Source of the DNA: Myxococcales bacterium
Lineage (GTDB): Bacteria; Myxococcota_A; Polyangia; Haliangiales; Haliangiaceae
Reading direction: 5' to 3'
Assembly (NCBI GenBank): GCA_016720595.1
Contig: JADKKI010000078.1
Span: 1 to 64,000 of the forward strand
DNA length: 64,000 nt
The notes under the pieces were generated by a model, which saw nothing but the letters and a program-made list of their open reading frames with translations, ran no database searches and was not told where the DNA came from. Made by a program: the position numbers and the translations under genes. This document shows, piece by piece, positions 20,106-29,179 of the stretch. The first letter of the stretch is position 1; each line of letters begins with the position of its first letter.

Positions 20106-22703
20106 TCAGGCGTCCTTCGCCAGCTCGCCGAGCTTGTCGAGCACGGCCTGCAGATCCGGGCGCTCGTCGAGCACCCGCAGGCACGGGTCCCCGGGCCACG
20201 AGGTCACCCGCGCGAGCGCGTTTCCGATCGTGAAGTCCCGCGCGTCGAGCCCCGGCACGACCTCGGGCCAGACCAGCGGCATCGACACCGGGGCCGTCGC
20301 GACGGGGCGCACGCTGTACGGCGCGACCAGCAGCTGACCGTGCGCGTTCTGGCCCCAGTCGAGATACACCCGCCCACCACGCGCGGCCGGGTTGCGCGCC
20401 GTCGTCGCCATGTCCGGGTGCTGCCGCTCGATCAACAGGCCAATCAGGTACGCCAGCGTCCGGGCCTGATCGAACGTGCACTGCTGCGCGAGCGGGATCA
20501 GGATGTGGAGGCCGCTCTGCCCGGAGGTCTTGACGTAGTTCGGTAGCCCCACGGCCTCGCACAGCTCGTGGATCGATCGCGCCAGCGGCACCACGTGAGC
20601 GCGTGGCGCGTTCTTCGGATCGAGATCCACGATCGTCCAGTCGGGGCGCTCGAGCGAGGTGATCCGGCTGGCCCAGCAGTGGATCGGGATCGAGGCGAGG
20701 TTCGCGACGAACGCCAGGCCGTCGGCGTCGTCGATCAGCACGTAGTGGATCTCGCGCTGGCTGTGCTCGGACCACAGGGTCGTGGTGCGGAGCCACGGCG
20801 GGATCCAGTCGGGCATGTCCTTCTGGTAGAAGCGGTCGCCGTCGATGCCGTCGGGGTACCGATCGAGCACCGTGGGCCGGTCTTTCAGATAGGGCAGGAG
20901 CCAGGGCGAGATCGCGCGGTAGTACTCGATCAGCTCGCCCTTCGTGATCCCGTCGGCGGGCCAGAACACCTTGTCGAGCCGGGTCAGCCGCAGCTCGCGG
21001 ACCTGCGAATCGACGACGAGCTCCATCGATTCCCCGGGCCCGGGCTCTCTGGGGGCCTTCGGGGACCTGGGCGCCGCCTCGGCGGTGGTGCGCATCGGCA
21101 TCCCGCAGTCCTTGGCTACCTTGTCGCGCCGCAGCCGCTCGAACACCGGGAACCGTAGCGACGAATCCACCGGCCACTCGCGATAGCGGACCTGCACCAC
21201 CAGCTCGGGCTCGATCCACACGGCGTCGCTGGAGCCTTCGGGGCGCGGGAACGTCGGCTTCCAGCGCGGCTTCGCGGACAGCTCCTTGGTCAGCGAGGCG
21301 AGCAGCTTGTCGTCGAGACCCGAGCCGACCTTGCCGGCCCACATCCAGCGCTCGTCGACCCAGACGCAGAGGTGCAGCGAGCCGAGCCCGGTGCGCGAAC
21401 CTTTGGGCGCCGTGAACCCGCACACCGCGAAGTCCGCCTCGGGATCCGCCTTGAGCTTGAGCCAGTCGGGTGAGCGCTTGCTCTTGTACGGGGAGCTCGC
21501 CCGCTTCGCGACCACGCCTTCGAGCCCGCGGGCGACGACCTGCTGGAGCAGCGCCTCGCCCTGCGCCGCGATGTGATCGCCGAAGCGGAGCGGACCCACG
21601 GTCGGGAGGATCCGCTGGAGGTACGCCTTGCGCACGAGCAGCGGCTGGTTGCGGAGATCGAACCCGCCCGCGCCGAGCAGATCGAACACCACGTAGGTCA
21701 CGGGCGCCGACAGCGCGGCCCGCTGGATCTCGCTCGTGCGATGGAGCTGACCGCGATGGGACAACCGGTGGAAGTCCGGCTTGCCCGCGGCGTCGAGCAC
21801 CACGATCTCCCCGTCGAGCACGAGGTCCGCGATCGGGAGCGCGCGGATCGCCGAGGTCAGCTCGGGGTAGCGATCGGTGGCGTCGAGGCCGGAGCGATAG
21901 CGCAGGTGCGCCTGGCCCACGCCGCCGTGCGCGAGCATGCGGAACCCGTCGTACTTGAGCTCGAACACCCAGTCCGGCGACGAGAACGGCGCATCGGCGG
22001 TCTGGCACAGCATCGGCTCCACCGCGCCGGGCGCGATGACCTTCCTGGGGATCCCGTTCGCCGCGAGGTCCGCGAGCATCTGGGCGTGGCGTGGAGCGCG
22101 CGCGAACAGCTCGTCGATCGTCAGCCCGGAGAGCACGCTCTGGCCCGACAGCGGCGCACCACCGGCGAGGAACTGCTCGGCCGGCTCGTCGCGCTTCTTG
22201 ATCAGCAGCCACTCGTTCGAGCCGCGACCCGATTGTCGCCCGCGCTTGCCCTTGCCGGTGTGGACCAGCGTGAACGCGCCGCGCAGCTTGTAGCCATACA
22301 GCTCGAACTTGATCTCGCCATCCTGCATGCCCTGCGCGGGATCGATCAGCGGACGGAACAGGCCGCGGTCCCACGCGATCATCGGCCCGGCGCCGTAGTT
22401 CCCCTCCGGGATCACCGCCTCGAAGTGGACGTACTCGAGTGGGTGGTTCTCGACCTTCACCGCGAGGCGCTTGTCGTCCGGGTCCATCGACGGCTCCTTG
22501 GGCACCGCCCACGAGCACAGGACGCCATCGATCTCGAGCCGGAGGTCCCAGTGCATCCGGGTGGCATCGTGCTGGTGCACCACGAACATCCGCGGCCCGC
22601 GCCCACTCGCCTGGGGCGGTGTGCTGGCCATCGGTTCAGGTGTGGCGCCCCCGGTCCGCTTGGCGCGGTAGGCCTCCAGTCCCTCGTCTTTAGGATCACT
22701 CAC
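20106..22703 (-). CDS. ligD: Multifunctional NHEJ DNA ligase D (phosphoesterase-ligase-polymerase)
   Basis: Three catalytic modules are in order. The 3'-phosphoesterase (residues ~40-175) has MFVVHQHDATRMHWDLRLE and EGNYGAG. The ATP-dependent ligase (~230-530) has the nucleotidyl Lys in FELKYDGFR and motif V in ASSPYKSKRSPDWLKLK. The primase-like polymerase (~570-865) has LTRLDKVFWP, the catalytic DLDP and SGQSGLHI. The order PE-Lig-Pol is the Deltaproteobacterial type, unlike Pol-PE-Lig of mycobacteria. It fills and seals double-strand breaks with Ku, encoded divergently. The start is likely GTG at 22703; a TTG at 22718 would add five residues. Confidence 0.95.
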   Translation of the reverse strand: MSDPKDEGLEAYRAKRTGGATPEPMASTPPQASGRGPRMFVVHQHDATRMHWDLRLEIDGVLCSWAVPKEPSMDPDDKRLAVKVENHPLEYVHFEAVIPEGNYGAGPMIAWDRGLFRPLIDPAQGMQDGEIKFELYGYKLRGAFTLVHTGKGKRGRQSGRGSNEWLLIKKRDEPAEQFLAGGAPLSGQSVLSGLTIDELFARAPRHAQMLADLAANGIPRKVIAPGAVEPMLCQTADAPFSSPDWVFELKYDGFRMLAHGGVGQAHLRYRSGLDATDRYPELTSAIRALPIADLVLDGEIVVLDAAGKPDFHRLSHRGQLHRTSEIQRAALSAPVTYVVFDLLGAGGFDLRNQPLLVRKAYLQRILPTVGPLRFGDHIAAQGEALLQQVVARGLEGVVAKRASSPYKSKRSPDWLKLKADPEADFAVCGFTAPKGSRTGLGSLHLCVWVDERWMWAGKVGSGLDDKLLASLTKELSAKPRWKPTFPRPEGSSDAVWIEPELVVQVRYREWPVDSSLRFPVFERLRRDKVAKDCGMPMRTTAEAAPRSPKAPREPGPGESMELVVDSQVRELRLTRLDKVFWPADGITKGELIEYYRAISPWLLPYLKDRPTVLDRYPDGIDGDRFYQKDMPDWIPPWLRTTTLWSEHSQREIHYVLIDDADGLAFVANLASIPIHCWASRITSLERPDWTIVDLDPKNAPRAHVVPLARSIHELCEAVGLPNYVKTSGQSGLHILIPLAQQCTFDQARTLAYLIGLLIERQHPDMATTARNPAARGGRVYLDWGQNAHGQLLVAPYSVRPVATAPVSMPLVWPEVVPGLDARDFTIGNALARVTSWPGDPCLRVLDERPDLQAVLDKLGELAKDA

Positions 22704-22726
22704 GTTCGCCCGGTACAATTAACGTT

Positions 22727-23602
22727 ATGCCCGCTCGGTCCATCGGTACGGCCACCATCTCGTTTGGACTCGTCTCGATCCCGACGAAGCTCTACACGAC
22801 GAACGAGTCCTCCGGGGACATCCACTTCAACATGCTGCACGACGCGGACGGTGCCCGTCTCAAGCAGCAGTACATCTGTACCAAGTGCAACGAGGTTGTC
22901 GACCGGGACCATACGGTCAAGGGCTACGAGCACGCCAAGGGCCAGTACGTGGTCCTGTCCGCGGACGAGCTGAAGGCGCTGGACGCGGTGGCCACGCAGA
23001 CCATCGCACTCGAGGAGTTCGTCCCCGCCTCGGCGGTGGATCCGCTGTACGTGGAGAAGAGCTACTACCTGGGTCCCGACAAGGGCGGCGAGCGTGCGTA
23101 CAAGCTGATCCACGATGCGATGCTCGAGACCGGCCTCGTGGGGATCGCGAGCTACTCCGCGCGCGGCAAGCAATACATCGTGGCGCTGCGCCCGTACCAG
23201 AGCGGCCTGATCATCCACCAGCTGCGTTACGCCCAGGAGGTCAAGCCGTGGGCCGAGGTCCCGATCCCCGACCTGCCCGAGATCAAGCCGGCCGAGATCG
23301 GGCTCGCGAAGCAGATCATCCAGCAGATCGCACACGAGACGTTCAGCCCCGAGCGCTACAAGGATGAGGTCTCGGAGCGGATGATGGACCTCATCAACAA
23401 GAAGGTCGAAGGCCAGGAGATCACGCTCGCGCCCGAGGCGCCGGCGGGCAAGGTCATCGATCTGATGGAAGCGCTGAAGGCGAGCCTCGGGATGAGCAAG
23501 ACCGCCGAGGTCGAGCGCAAGCCCGCCCTCGCGGCCGAGTCGGGTGCCGCGGCCGAGTCGGAGGCCGCACCGAAGAAGAAGGCTGCGGCGAAGAAGAAGT
23601 AG
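22727..23602 (+). CDS. ku: Ku protein, bacterial NHEJ DNA-end binder
   Basis: The 291-residue homodimeric Ku core starts SIGTATISFGLVSIPTKLY and contains the Cys pair YICTKCNEVV. The bridge/pillar region includes GLVGIASYSARGKQYIVALRP. The C-terminus is a Lys/Ala-rich tail (KKKAAAKKK), which in other bacteria helps DNA threading and LigD recruitment. The gene is divergent from ligD with about 10-20 bp between starts, so both are likely controlled from one short shared region. ATG at 22727 is well supported. Confidence 0.97.
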   Translation: MPARSIGTATISFGLVSIPTKLYTTNESSGDIHFNMLHDADGARLKQQYICTKCNEVVDRDHTVKGYEHAKGQYVVLSADELKALDAVATQTIALEEFVPASAVDPLYVEKSYYLGPDKGGERAYKLIHDAMLETGLVGIASYSARGKQYIVALRPYQSGLIIHQLRYAQEVKPWAEVPIPDLPEIKPAEIGLAKQIIQQIAHETFSPERYKDEVSERMMDLINKKVEGQEITLAPEAPAGKVIDLMEALKASLGMSKTAEVERKPALAAESGAAAESEAAPKKKAAAKKK

Positions 23603-23614
23603 CCGCGCTCGGCC

Positions 23615-24256
23615 TCAGAACGCCTGCTCGTCGAACCGGAACAGCAGGTAGTGCGGGCTCGCGGTCTCGGGGCCGATCACGATCGCGCCATCGGCGTTCG
23701 GAGCGTTGCGGTGCACGAGGTGCGCACCCGAGGCGTTGGCGCCGCCACTGCTGGTGGCGAACACCGAGATCCGGGTGTCGAGCTCGATCGCATCCGTCAC
23801 GAACGCGACCGTCTCGGCCATCGTGTGGGCCGTGAACGAATCGCTGTGGACGGCGAGGGTCGCCACGTAGTCGAGCGGCGTGCCGGGGTGCCAGCCCTCG
23901 GCCCACGCGCTGCCGGCGAGCGGCGCGTCGAAGGTGCGGGTGTAGACGTTCGGTGGTCCCTGATCCGAGAGGACGTTGGTCACCATGCGGTACGCCTGGC
24001 CGCCCATCATCACCTGGAGCACGAGGTGCGTTCCGTTCGGCATCGGGCACGACCGATCACCGGGCGGCACCACAGCGAGCACGGTGCCGTCGAGCCGGCC
24101 GAACGCGTTGGTCAGCGAGCTACCGAACACGGTGGCGCAGTTGCGGGCCTTGTCGGTCGACGCATCGGGTGCGTCCTCCCGCACGAAGGCGTCGGGCGCG
24201 GCCGGGACGTCCCGGCATCCCGCGAACACGACGATCGCCACGAGCGCGCGCCTCAC
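23615..24256 (-). CDS. Hypothetical lipoprotein
   Basis: From the GTG at 24256 the protein begins [14 protein letters not shown], a classic lipobox. A Ser/Asp/Pro-rich spacer leads into a ~180-residue globular domain with [20 protein letters not shown] and [24 protein letters not shown] beta strands. It has no known motif that I recognise. It lies between ku and the glycosylase gene and is divergent from the latter. An earlier TTG at 24292 would bury the lipobox, so I prefer 24256. Confidence 0.65.
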   Translation of the reverse strand: MRRALVAIVVFAGCRDVPAAPDAFVREDAPDASTDKARNCATVFGSSLTNAFGRLDGTVLAVVPPGDRSCPMPNGTHLVLQVMMGGQAYRMVTNVLSDQGPPNVYTRTFDAPLAGSAWAEGWHPGTPLDYVATLAVHSDSFTAHTMAETVAFVTDAIELDTRISVFATSSGGANASGAHLVHRNAPNADGAIVIGPETASPHYLLFRFDEQAF

Positions 24257-24333
24257 GCTCCGGTTTGACCACGGGCAGCCTGCCGTTCGCAACCCACAAC
24301 ACGAGGGGGGTGGCTCCGCAGTACAGTCGCGGC

Positions 24334-25308
24334 GTGCCCGAGCTCCCCGACGTGGCGATCTATGTCGAGCGCCTCGCCGCGCTGACGGTCGGGAAGCCCC
24401 TGGAGGGGATGCGGATCGCCAGTCCGTTCGTGCTGCGGACGGTCTCGCCCTCGCCGCGCGAGCTCGCCGGCGCCGTGGTCGAGTCGGTGGCGCGGCTCGG
24501 CAAGCGCATCGTGATCGGCGTGACCGGCGAGCGCTTCGTCGTGATCCACCTGATGATCGCGGGACGTCTTCGCTGGAAGGCGCGCGGGGAGAAGGTCCCG
24601 GGCAAGGTCGGGCTCGCGGCGTTCGATTTTCCAGACGGCACGCTGATCTTCACCGAGGCGTCACCGAAGAAGCGCGCGTCGCTCCACCTCGTCGCCGGAC
24701 GCGCCGGGCTCGCCGAGTTCGATCGCGGTGGCCAGGACGTGTTCGCCGCCACGCCCGCCGAGTTCGCCGAGCGGGTGCGCAGCGAGCGCCACACGATCAA
24801 GCGCTCGCTCACCGATCCCACGCTGTTCGATGGCATCGGCAACGCGTACTCGGACGAGATCCTCCACGCGGCGAGGCTCTCGCCGTTCCGGATGACCTCG
24901 TCGCTCACGGATGACGAGATCGAACTGCTCCGCCGCGCCTGCATCGATGTCCTGACCCTGTGGACGCAGCGCACGCGCGCCGAGGTGGGAGACGGCTTCC
25001 CCGACAAGGTCACCGCCTTTCGCCCCGAGATGGCCGTCCACGGCAAGTACGGCCAGGCCTGCCCCGTGTGCGGCACCAAGGTCCAGCGCATCGTCTACGC
25101 CGACAACGAGGCCAACTACTGCCCCACCTGCCAGACGGAAGGGCGCCTGCTCGCCGACCGGTCGCTGTCCCGGCTGCTCAAGGAGGACTGGCCGCGGACG
25201 CTCGAAGAGCTCGAGGATCGCAAGGCCCAGCGGGCAGGGGGCAAGGTCGCACCTGCCGCCAACACCACGCCCAAGGCGCGGCTTGGGAAAAACCGGACCC
25301 CGAAGTAG
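24334..25308 (+). CDS. Fpg/Nei-family DNA glycosylase
   Basis: The start is GTG at 24334, giving PELPD immediately after the initiator, with catalytic Pro2 and Glu3 of the MutM/Nei family. The H2TH region is around [21 protein letters not shown] zinc finger CPVC...CPTC lies at about residues 243-268. A 50-residue Lys/Ala/Pro-rich tail follows, longer than usual. These enzymes excise oxidised bases such as 8-oxoguanine and nick the strand. Its placement next to ligD/ku may reflect a repair neighbourhood, though the genes are separate transcription units. Fpg versus Nei subtype is not resolved. Confidence 0.93.
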   Translation: MPELPDVAIYVERLAALTVGKPLEGMRIASPFVLRTVSPSPRELAGAVVESVARLGKRIVIGVTGERFVVIHLMIAGRLRWKARGEKVPGKVGLAAFDFPDGTLIFTEASPKKRASLHLVAGRAGLAEFDRGGQDVFAATPAEFAERVRSERHTIKRSLTDPTLFDGIGNAYSDEILHAARLSPFRMTSSLTDDEIELLRRACIDVLTLWTQRTRAEVGDGFPDKVTAFRPEMAVHGKYGQACPVCGTKVQRIVYADNEANYCPTCQTEGRLLADRSLSRLLKEDWPRTLEELEDRKAQRAGGKVAPAANTTPKARLGKNRTPK

Positions 25309-25377
25309 ACCGCCAGCCACCCCCCGTGCGTTTGCGCCGGAACCAACTCGTTTGTTTCCGTCTTTTTCGGGGGTGTC

Positions 25378-27654
25378 ATGAAGAAGGTCCTCGCCGGTTT
25401 CCTGCTCGCGGCTGCGCTCGCGGGCTGCGGTCCCAAGCACTCGAACTTCGTCAAGGTAGATGACGTCGCGCTCGGTCGCGTCGTGATCTATCGGAACGGA
25501 GTCGCCTACTACGAGCGCCGCGCCACGGTCAAAGGTGGCGCCCTGACGGTGAGCGTCCCGCGCGATCGCGTGGATGACTTCCTCAAGTCGTTGACGGTGG
25601 TCGATGCGATCTCCAAGCAGCCGCTCCCCGTCTCGATCCCGCGCGAGCAGGCGAGCGATGGCGACTACCTGGTGATGAAGCTGCAGCTGCCGAGCAAGGC
25701 GCCGGCCGACGTCGTCCTCACCTACGTCACCGAGTCGCCGGCCTGGAAGCCGAGCTACCGGGTCGTGGTCGGCGACAAGGGCAAGGTCCTGGTCGAAGGC
25801 TGGGCGATCGTCGACAACACCTCGGGCGAGGACTGGAAGGACGTCCTCGTCGGCGTTGGCTCGAGCTCGGCCCTCTCGTTCAAGTACGACCTGTGGAGCG
25901 TGCGTCAGGTCCACCGCGAGACGCTCGCGTCGGAGGAGAAGTTCGCAGTCGCGCCGCCGAGCGGCATCTCGCCCTACGGCGGAGCGGGACCGAACGGCCA
26001 GGGCGGCGAGACCGCGATCGCCGAGCTCGGCGATGACGAGATCCGCCGGCCCCAGGGCCACCCCGAGGACAAGAACGCCGAGCGCGTGGCGATGTCCGAT
26101 CCTGCCCCCGCGCCGCGGATGGACTACGGGGAGGCCTCCGGGTCCTACGATGGCGACGAGGAGTCGGTCTCGGTCACGAGCATGGGCGGCCCATCACGGA
26201 GCGGCAGCATCAGCGGCGGCGGTAAGAAGTCGAAGGGGCGCCAGATCCGACCGGCCAAGAAGGTCGCGATGGCCGAGCCGACCAAGCCCGCGCAGGCGGC
26301 GCCCCCGATGGACGCGCGCGTGTCCCAGGGTGACACCAAGATGCGCAACATCTCGTCGCAGCTGTCGAACAACAACAACACGATCGTGATCGAGGGCTAT
26401 GCGGACGCGAATCGTCCTGATGCCACGCGCCGCGCGAACGACCGCGCGAACATCGTGCGCAACCAGCTGATCGATCAAGGCGTGGCGCCGGCGCGCATCA
26501 AGATCGTCACCAAGATCGAGCCCAACCAGGCCGAGCGCGTGCGCCTCGTCGCGCAGGCCCCCAGCGCCGAGGAGCAGAAGCAGACGCAGGCCGCCGCGCA
26601 GAAGGGCATGGCGATCGATGCGCAGCCCGTCGGCGAGAGCCACTTCGCGAACCCACTGCCGATGAGCGTCGACAAGGGCGCGAGCGCGATGGTCTCGATG
26701 ATGCGCAAGGAGACCGAAGGCGAGGTGGTCTACCTGTACGACGCCGAGAGCGAACGCGGTAACGCGGCGTTCGCGTTCCGGGCGGTCCGGTTCAAGAACC
26801 CCACGGACTCCACGCTCGAGACCGGTCCGGTCACGGTCTATGGCAACGAGCGCTTCATCGGCGAGGGCCTCACCGAGCCCGTGCCGCCCCGTGCCTCGGC
26901 CGTCGTGCCCTACGCGCTCGATCGACAGATCGTGATCGAGCGGAGCGATGGGGAGGACAACCAGCTGTCACGGCTGGTCACGCTCCAGCGCGGCGTCCTC
27001 ACCGCCGAGGTCCAGCACATCCGCCGCCAGAAGCTGGTGGTCACGAACCGCCTGCGCGAGCCGGCCAAGGTCTTCATCCGCCACACCGTCAACAAGGGCT
27101 GGACCCTGCTCGAGGCACCGCCCGCGTTCGAGCGCGTCGGCGAGGCGCACCTGTTCCAGGTCGATCTCAAGCCGGGCGAGGTGCGCACCGTGGAGATCGC
27201 CGAGGCCACGCCGATGGAGCGCACGCTCGACCTCAACGCCGAGGTCACGCTCGACATGATGAAGGTCTACGTCGAGGCGCCCGAGGGTAGTGCGGAGCTC
27301 AAGGATCAGCTGAAGAAGCTGCTCGCGATCCACAAGAGCCTCGTCGACCTCACCGAGGAGCAGGTCAGCCAGCGCCGGCGCCTCGTCGACTTCAAGGAGC
27401 GGATGGACGAGCTCCATGCGCAGATCTTGACGCTCACCGCGGTCAAGACCGGTGGGGACCTGATGAACCACCTCAAGACCAAGATGAAGGACATCTCGGA
27501 GCGCGTGCAGAAGACCACGATCAAGCTCGTCGATCAGGAGGAGAAGATCATGCTCGCGCGCGTGCAGTTCCAGGACGCGCTCGCGGAGCTGACGCTCCCC
27601 GATGCGCTCGGGGGCGGCAAGTCCTCGAACTCGAAGCCCGTCACGAAGAAGTGA
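25378..27654 (+). CDS. DUF4139-like lipoprotein with inserted OmpA-like domain
   Basis: A lipobox (LAGC, Cys18) precedes a DUF4139-type N-terminal half (VVIYRNGVAYYERRATVKGG; WKPSYRVVVGDKGKVLVEGW) and C-terminal half (VRFKNPTDSTLETGPVTVYG, LDRQIVIERSD, then a Lys/Glu-rich coiled coil). Between them, after a Gly/Ser/Lys-rich linker, residues ~330-400 form an OmpA C-terminal-like unit: IVIEGYADANRPDATRRAND...RANIVRNQLIDQGVAPARI, i.e. the peptidoglycan-binding pattern. The protein is thus probably outer-membrane anchored and may contact the cell wall. Its function is unknown. Confidence 0.8.
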   Translation: MKKVLAGFLLAAALAGCGPKHSNFVKVDDVALGRVVIYRNGVAYYERRATVKGGALTVSVPRDRVDDFLKSLTVVDAISKQPLPVSIPREQASDGDYLVMKLQLPSKAPADVVLTYVTESPAWKPSYRVVVGDKGKVLVEGWAIVDNTSGEDWKDVLVGVGSSSALSFKYDLWSVRQVHRETLASEEKFAVAPPSGISPYGGAGPNGQGGETAIAELGDDEIRRPQGHPEDKNAERVAMSDPAPAPRMDYGEASGSYDGDEESVSVTSMGGPSRSGSISGGGKKSKGRQIRPAKKVAMAEPTKPAQAAPPMDARVSQGDTKMRNISSQLSNNNNTIVIEGYADANRPDATRRANDRANIVRNQLIDQGVAPARIKIVTKIEPNQAERVRLVAQAPSAEEQKQTQAAAQKGMAIDAQPVGESHFANPLPMSVDKGASAMVSMMRKETEGEVVYLYDAESERGNAAFAFRAVRFKNPTDSTLETGPVTVYGNERFIGEGLTEPVPPRASAVVPYALDRQIVIERSDGEDNQLSRLVTLQRGVLTAEVQHIRRQKLVVTNRLREPAKVFIRHTVNKGWTLLEAPPAFERVGEAHLFQVDLKPGEVRTVEIAEATPMERTLDLNAEVTLDMMKVYVEAPEGSAELKDQLKKLLAIHKSLVDLTEEQVSQRRRLVDFKERMDELHAQILTLTAVKTGGDLMNHLKTKMKDISERVQKTTIKLVDQEEKIMLARVQFQDALAELTLPDALGGGKSSNSKPVTKK

Positions 27655-27678
27655 GACCTCGCGTGGTAGCGTGCCGGC

Positions 27679-28386
27679 ATGCGCTGCCTCGTGCTTGCGA
27701 CGTCCGTCACACTCGTCCTCGCGGCCTGTAGCGACGACGGGGGCAAGGACGCCTCGGTCGATATCGATAACGGCTCGTGCGGAGACCAGGTCCGGTTCAC
27801 CGGCGAGTACATCGACTGGGACTCGGGCACCGCGTTCTGCGGGATCAAGGACGCCACCCTCGAGGTCGAGGGTGGCGGCGCGATGGACGGCACCGCGCCG
27901 AATGGCCGGTTCGATCTCTGCCTCCCCGGTGCCAACGTCACCACGCGCGTGAACATCACGCAGCCGACCGCTGCATCGGAGTGCACGCAGCCGGCCTCGA
28001 CATATCCGATGCCGACGATCCTCTACGCGAGCAAGGCCGTGATCCGCGGCGGTGGCTTCTTCAGCGCACGCTCGATGACCGTGGCGCGGCAGACCAGCTT
28101 CTTTACCCAGATCGGCCAGCCCTTCGACGCCGCGCGCGGCCAGGTCGTGGTCCACGTCAACGGCGTCACCCCGCGCGCGGTGACGCTGTCAGGGGATCAC
28201 GGGGCGCCGCAGGTCAACAGCGGTAGCGGCTGGGCGGCGGGTGACACCGGCATCGACGTGGTGTTCCCGAACGTCGCCGTCGGCTCGGGGAAGGCGAAGC
28301 TCTCGATCGCGGGCGGAGGGCTCGGCGAGGGCGACATCCCGGTGATCGCCGGGACGATCACGAACGTCGCGCTGATCGCGAACTGA
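27679..28386 (+). CDS. Hypothetical lipoprotein
   Basis: The ATG at 27679 gives MRCLVLATSVTLVLAAC, a lipobox. The mature protein is a beta-rich domain of about 215 residues resembling carboxypeptidase-regulatory-like or Ig-like folds (DATLEVEGGGAMDGTAPNGR, VTTRVNITQPT), with four Cys besides the lipobox. It starts 24 bp after the previous gene and could be cotranscribed with it. No known catalytic motif is seen; a surface or binding role is inferred. Confidence 0.7.
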   Translation: MRCLVLATSVTLVLAACSDDGGKDASVDIDNGSCGDQVRFTGEYIDWDSGTAFCGIKDATLEVEGGGAMDGTAPNGRFDLCLPGANVTTRVNITQPTAASECTQPASTYPMPTILYASKAVIRGGGFFSARSMTVARQTSFFTQIGQPFDAARGQVVVHVNGVTPRAVTLSGDHGAPQVNSGSGWAAGDTGIDVVFPNVAVGSGKAKLSIAGGGLGEGDIPVIAGTITNVALIAN

Positions 28387-28479
28387 TCGCGCGCGCGCAG
28401 GACCTGCGCGGTTGGCAGATCCTGGCGGCGGCGAACGAGGACGCTGGCCAGACCTCCGCGAGCTTGGTAGGTTCCCTGC

Positions 28480-28707
28480 GTGAACCGGACCGCCAAGGCT
28501 CTCGTGCTCGCCCTCGGCCTGTCGGGACTCGTGTCCGCGGCGGGCTGTCATCGCGTGAGTGCCAACCAGCGCGAGACGCTCGCCCGGCCCGACATGGAGC
28601 TCGGCGCGGCGCCGGAGCTGTCGAGCGGTGAGGAGCATGCGCGCGGCTATCGCGAGGGTGCGAGTGGCGGCGGCTCGGGTAAGGCCGGCGGCTGCGGTTG
28701 CAACTGA
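28480..28707 (+). CDS. DUF4266 small lipoprotein
   Basis: This 75-residue protein (GTG start) has a signal peptide with lipobox SAAGC, then the DUF4266 signature: HRVSANQRETLARPDMEL, EHARGYREGASGGG, and a C-terminal GGCGCN. The family is a short envelope lipoprotein that, to my knowledge, repeatedly neighbours DUF3570 proteins and ApbE (FAD:protein FMN transferase) genes. The C-terminal Cys-Gly-Cys could be a redox or metal site. It is the first gene of a three-gene cluster with the two CH-motif proteins; the next start overlaps by a few bases. Confidence 0.9.
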   Translation: MNRTAKALVLALGLSGLVSAAGCHRVSANQRETLARPDMELGAAPELSSGEEHARGYREGASGGGSGKAGGCGCN

Positions 28708-28708
28708 C

Positions 28709-29179
28709 GTGCTGCGCGCGGCCACACGCGTTGGCCTGATCGGGATGCTCGCTGCGATGGCAGCTGGGTGCACCGATCCCAAGGGCGAGCTCGCGATCCC
28801 GGCGGCGGACGCCACCGTGTTCCAGACCACGGTCTATCCGATCCTGCTCCGCGACTGCGGCTTCACCACCTGCCATGGGACCTCCGATCGGTTCTTCTCC
28901 GTGTTTGGTCCCGGGCGCACGCGGCTCGATCCGGAGACGGCGCCATACGATCCGGCGACGCCCTACGAGCTCGCGATCTCGTACACGCGCGCGCGCTCGA
29001 TGATCCTCGGGCCCGCCGGGCCGACCAGCTCGCTGCTCCTGCGCAAGCCGATCCCGCTCGCCAGCGGCGGGGCGGGGCACAAGGGCAACGATCCCTGGGG
29101 CCGCAGCGTCTACGCGAGCATCGATGACGCGCGCTACGTCGCGCTGTACCGCTGGGCCACCGCCTCGAGGACCCCATGA
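28709..29179 (+). CDS. Lipoprotein with cytochrome-like CHG motif
   Basis: From a GTG at 28709 the protein has a lipobox (AAGC in LAAMAAGC). After FQTTVYPILLRDC it carries a C-x4-CHG motif, CGFTTCHGTS, the place where soluble c-type cytochromes of the PSCyt kind have C-x2-CH. Because the spacing is four instead of two, heme attachment is uncertain. Conserved tryptophan/aromatic residues follow. Its stop overlaps the next start (ATGA), so it is translationally coupled with the MYXO-CTERM protein. A role in an envelope redox chain is inferred. Confidence 0.7.
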   Translation: MLRAATRVGLIGMLAAMAAGCTDPKGELAIPAADATVFQTTVYPILLRDCGFTTCHGTSDRFFSVFGPGRTRLDPETAPYDPATPYELAISYTRARSMILGPAGPTSSLLLRKPIPLASGGAGHKGNDPWGRSVYASIDDARYVALYRWATASRTP

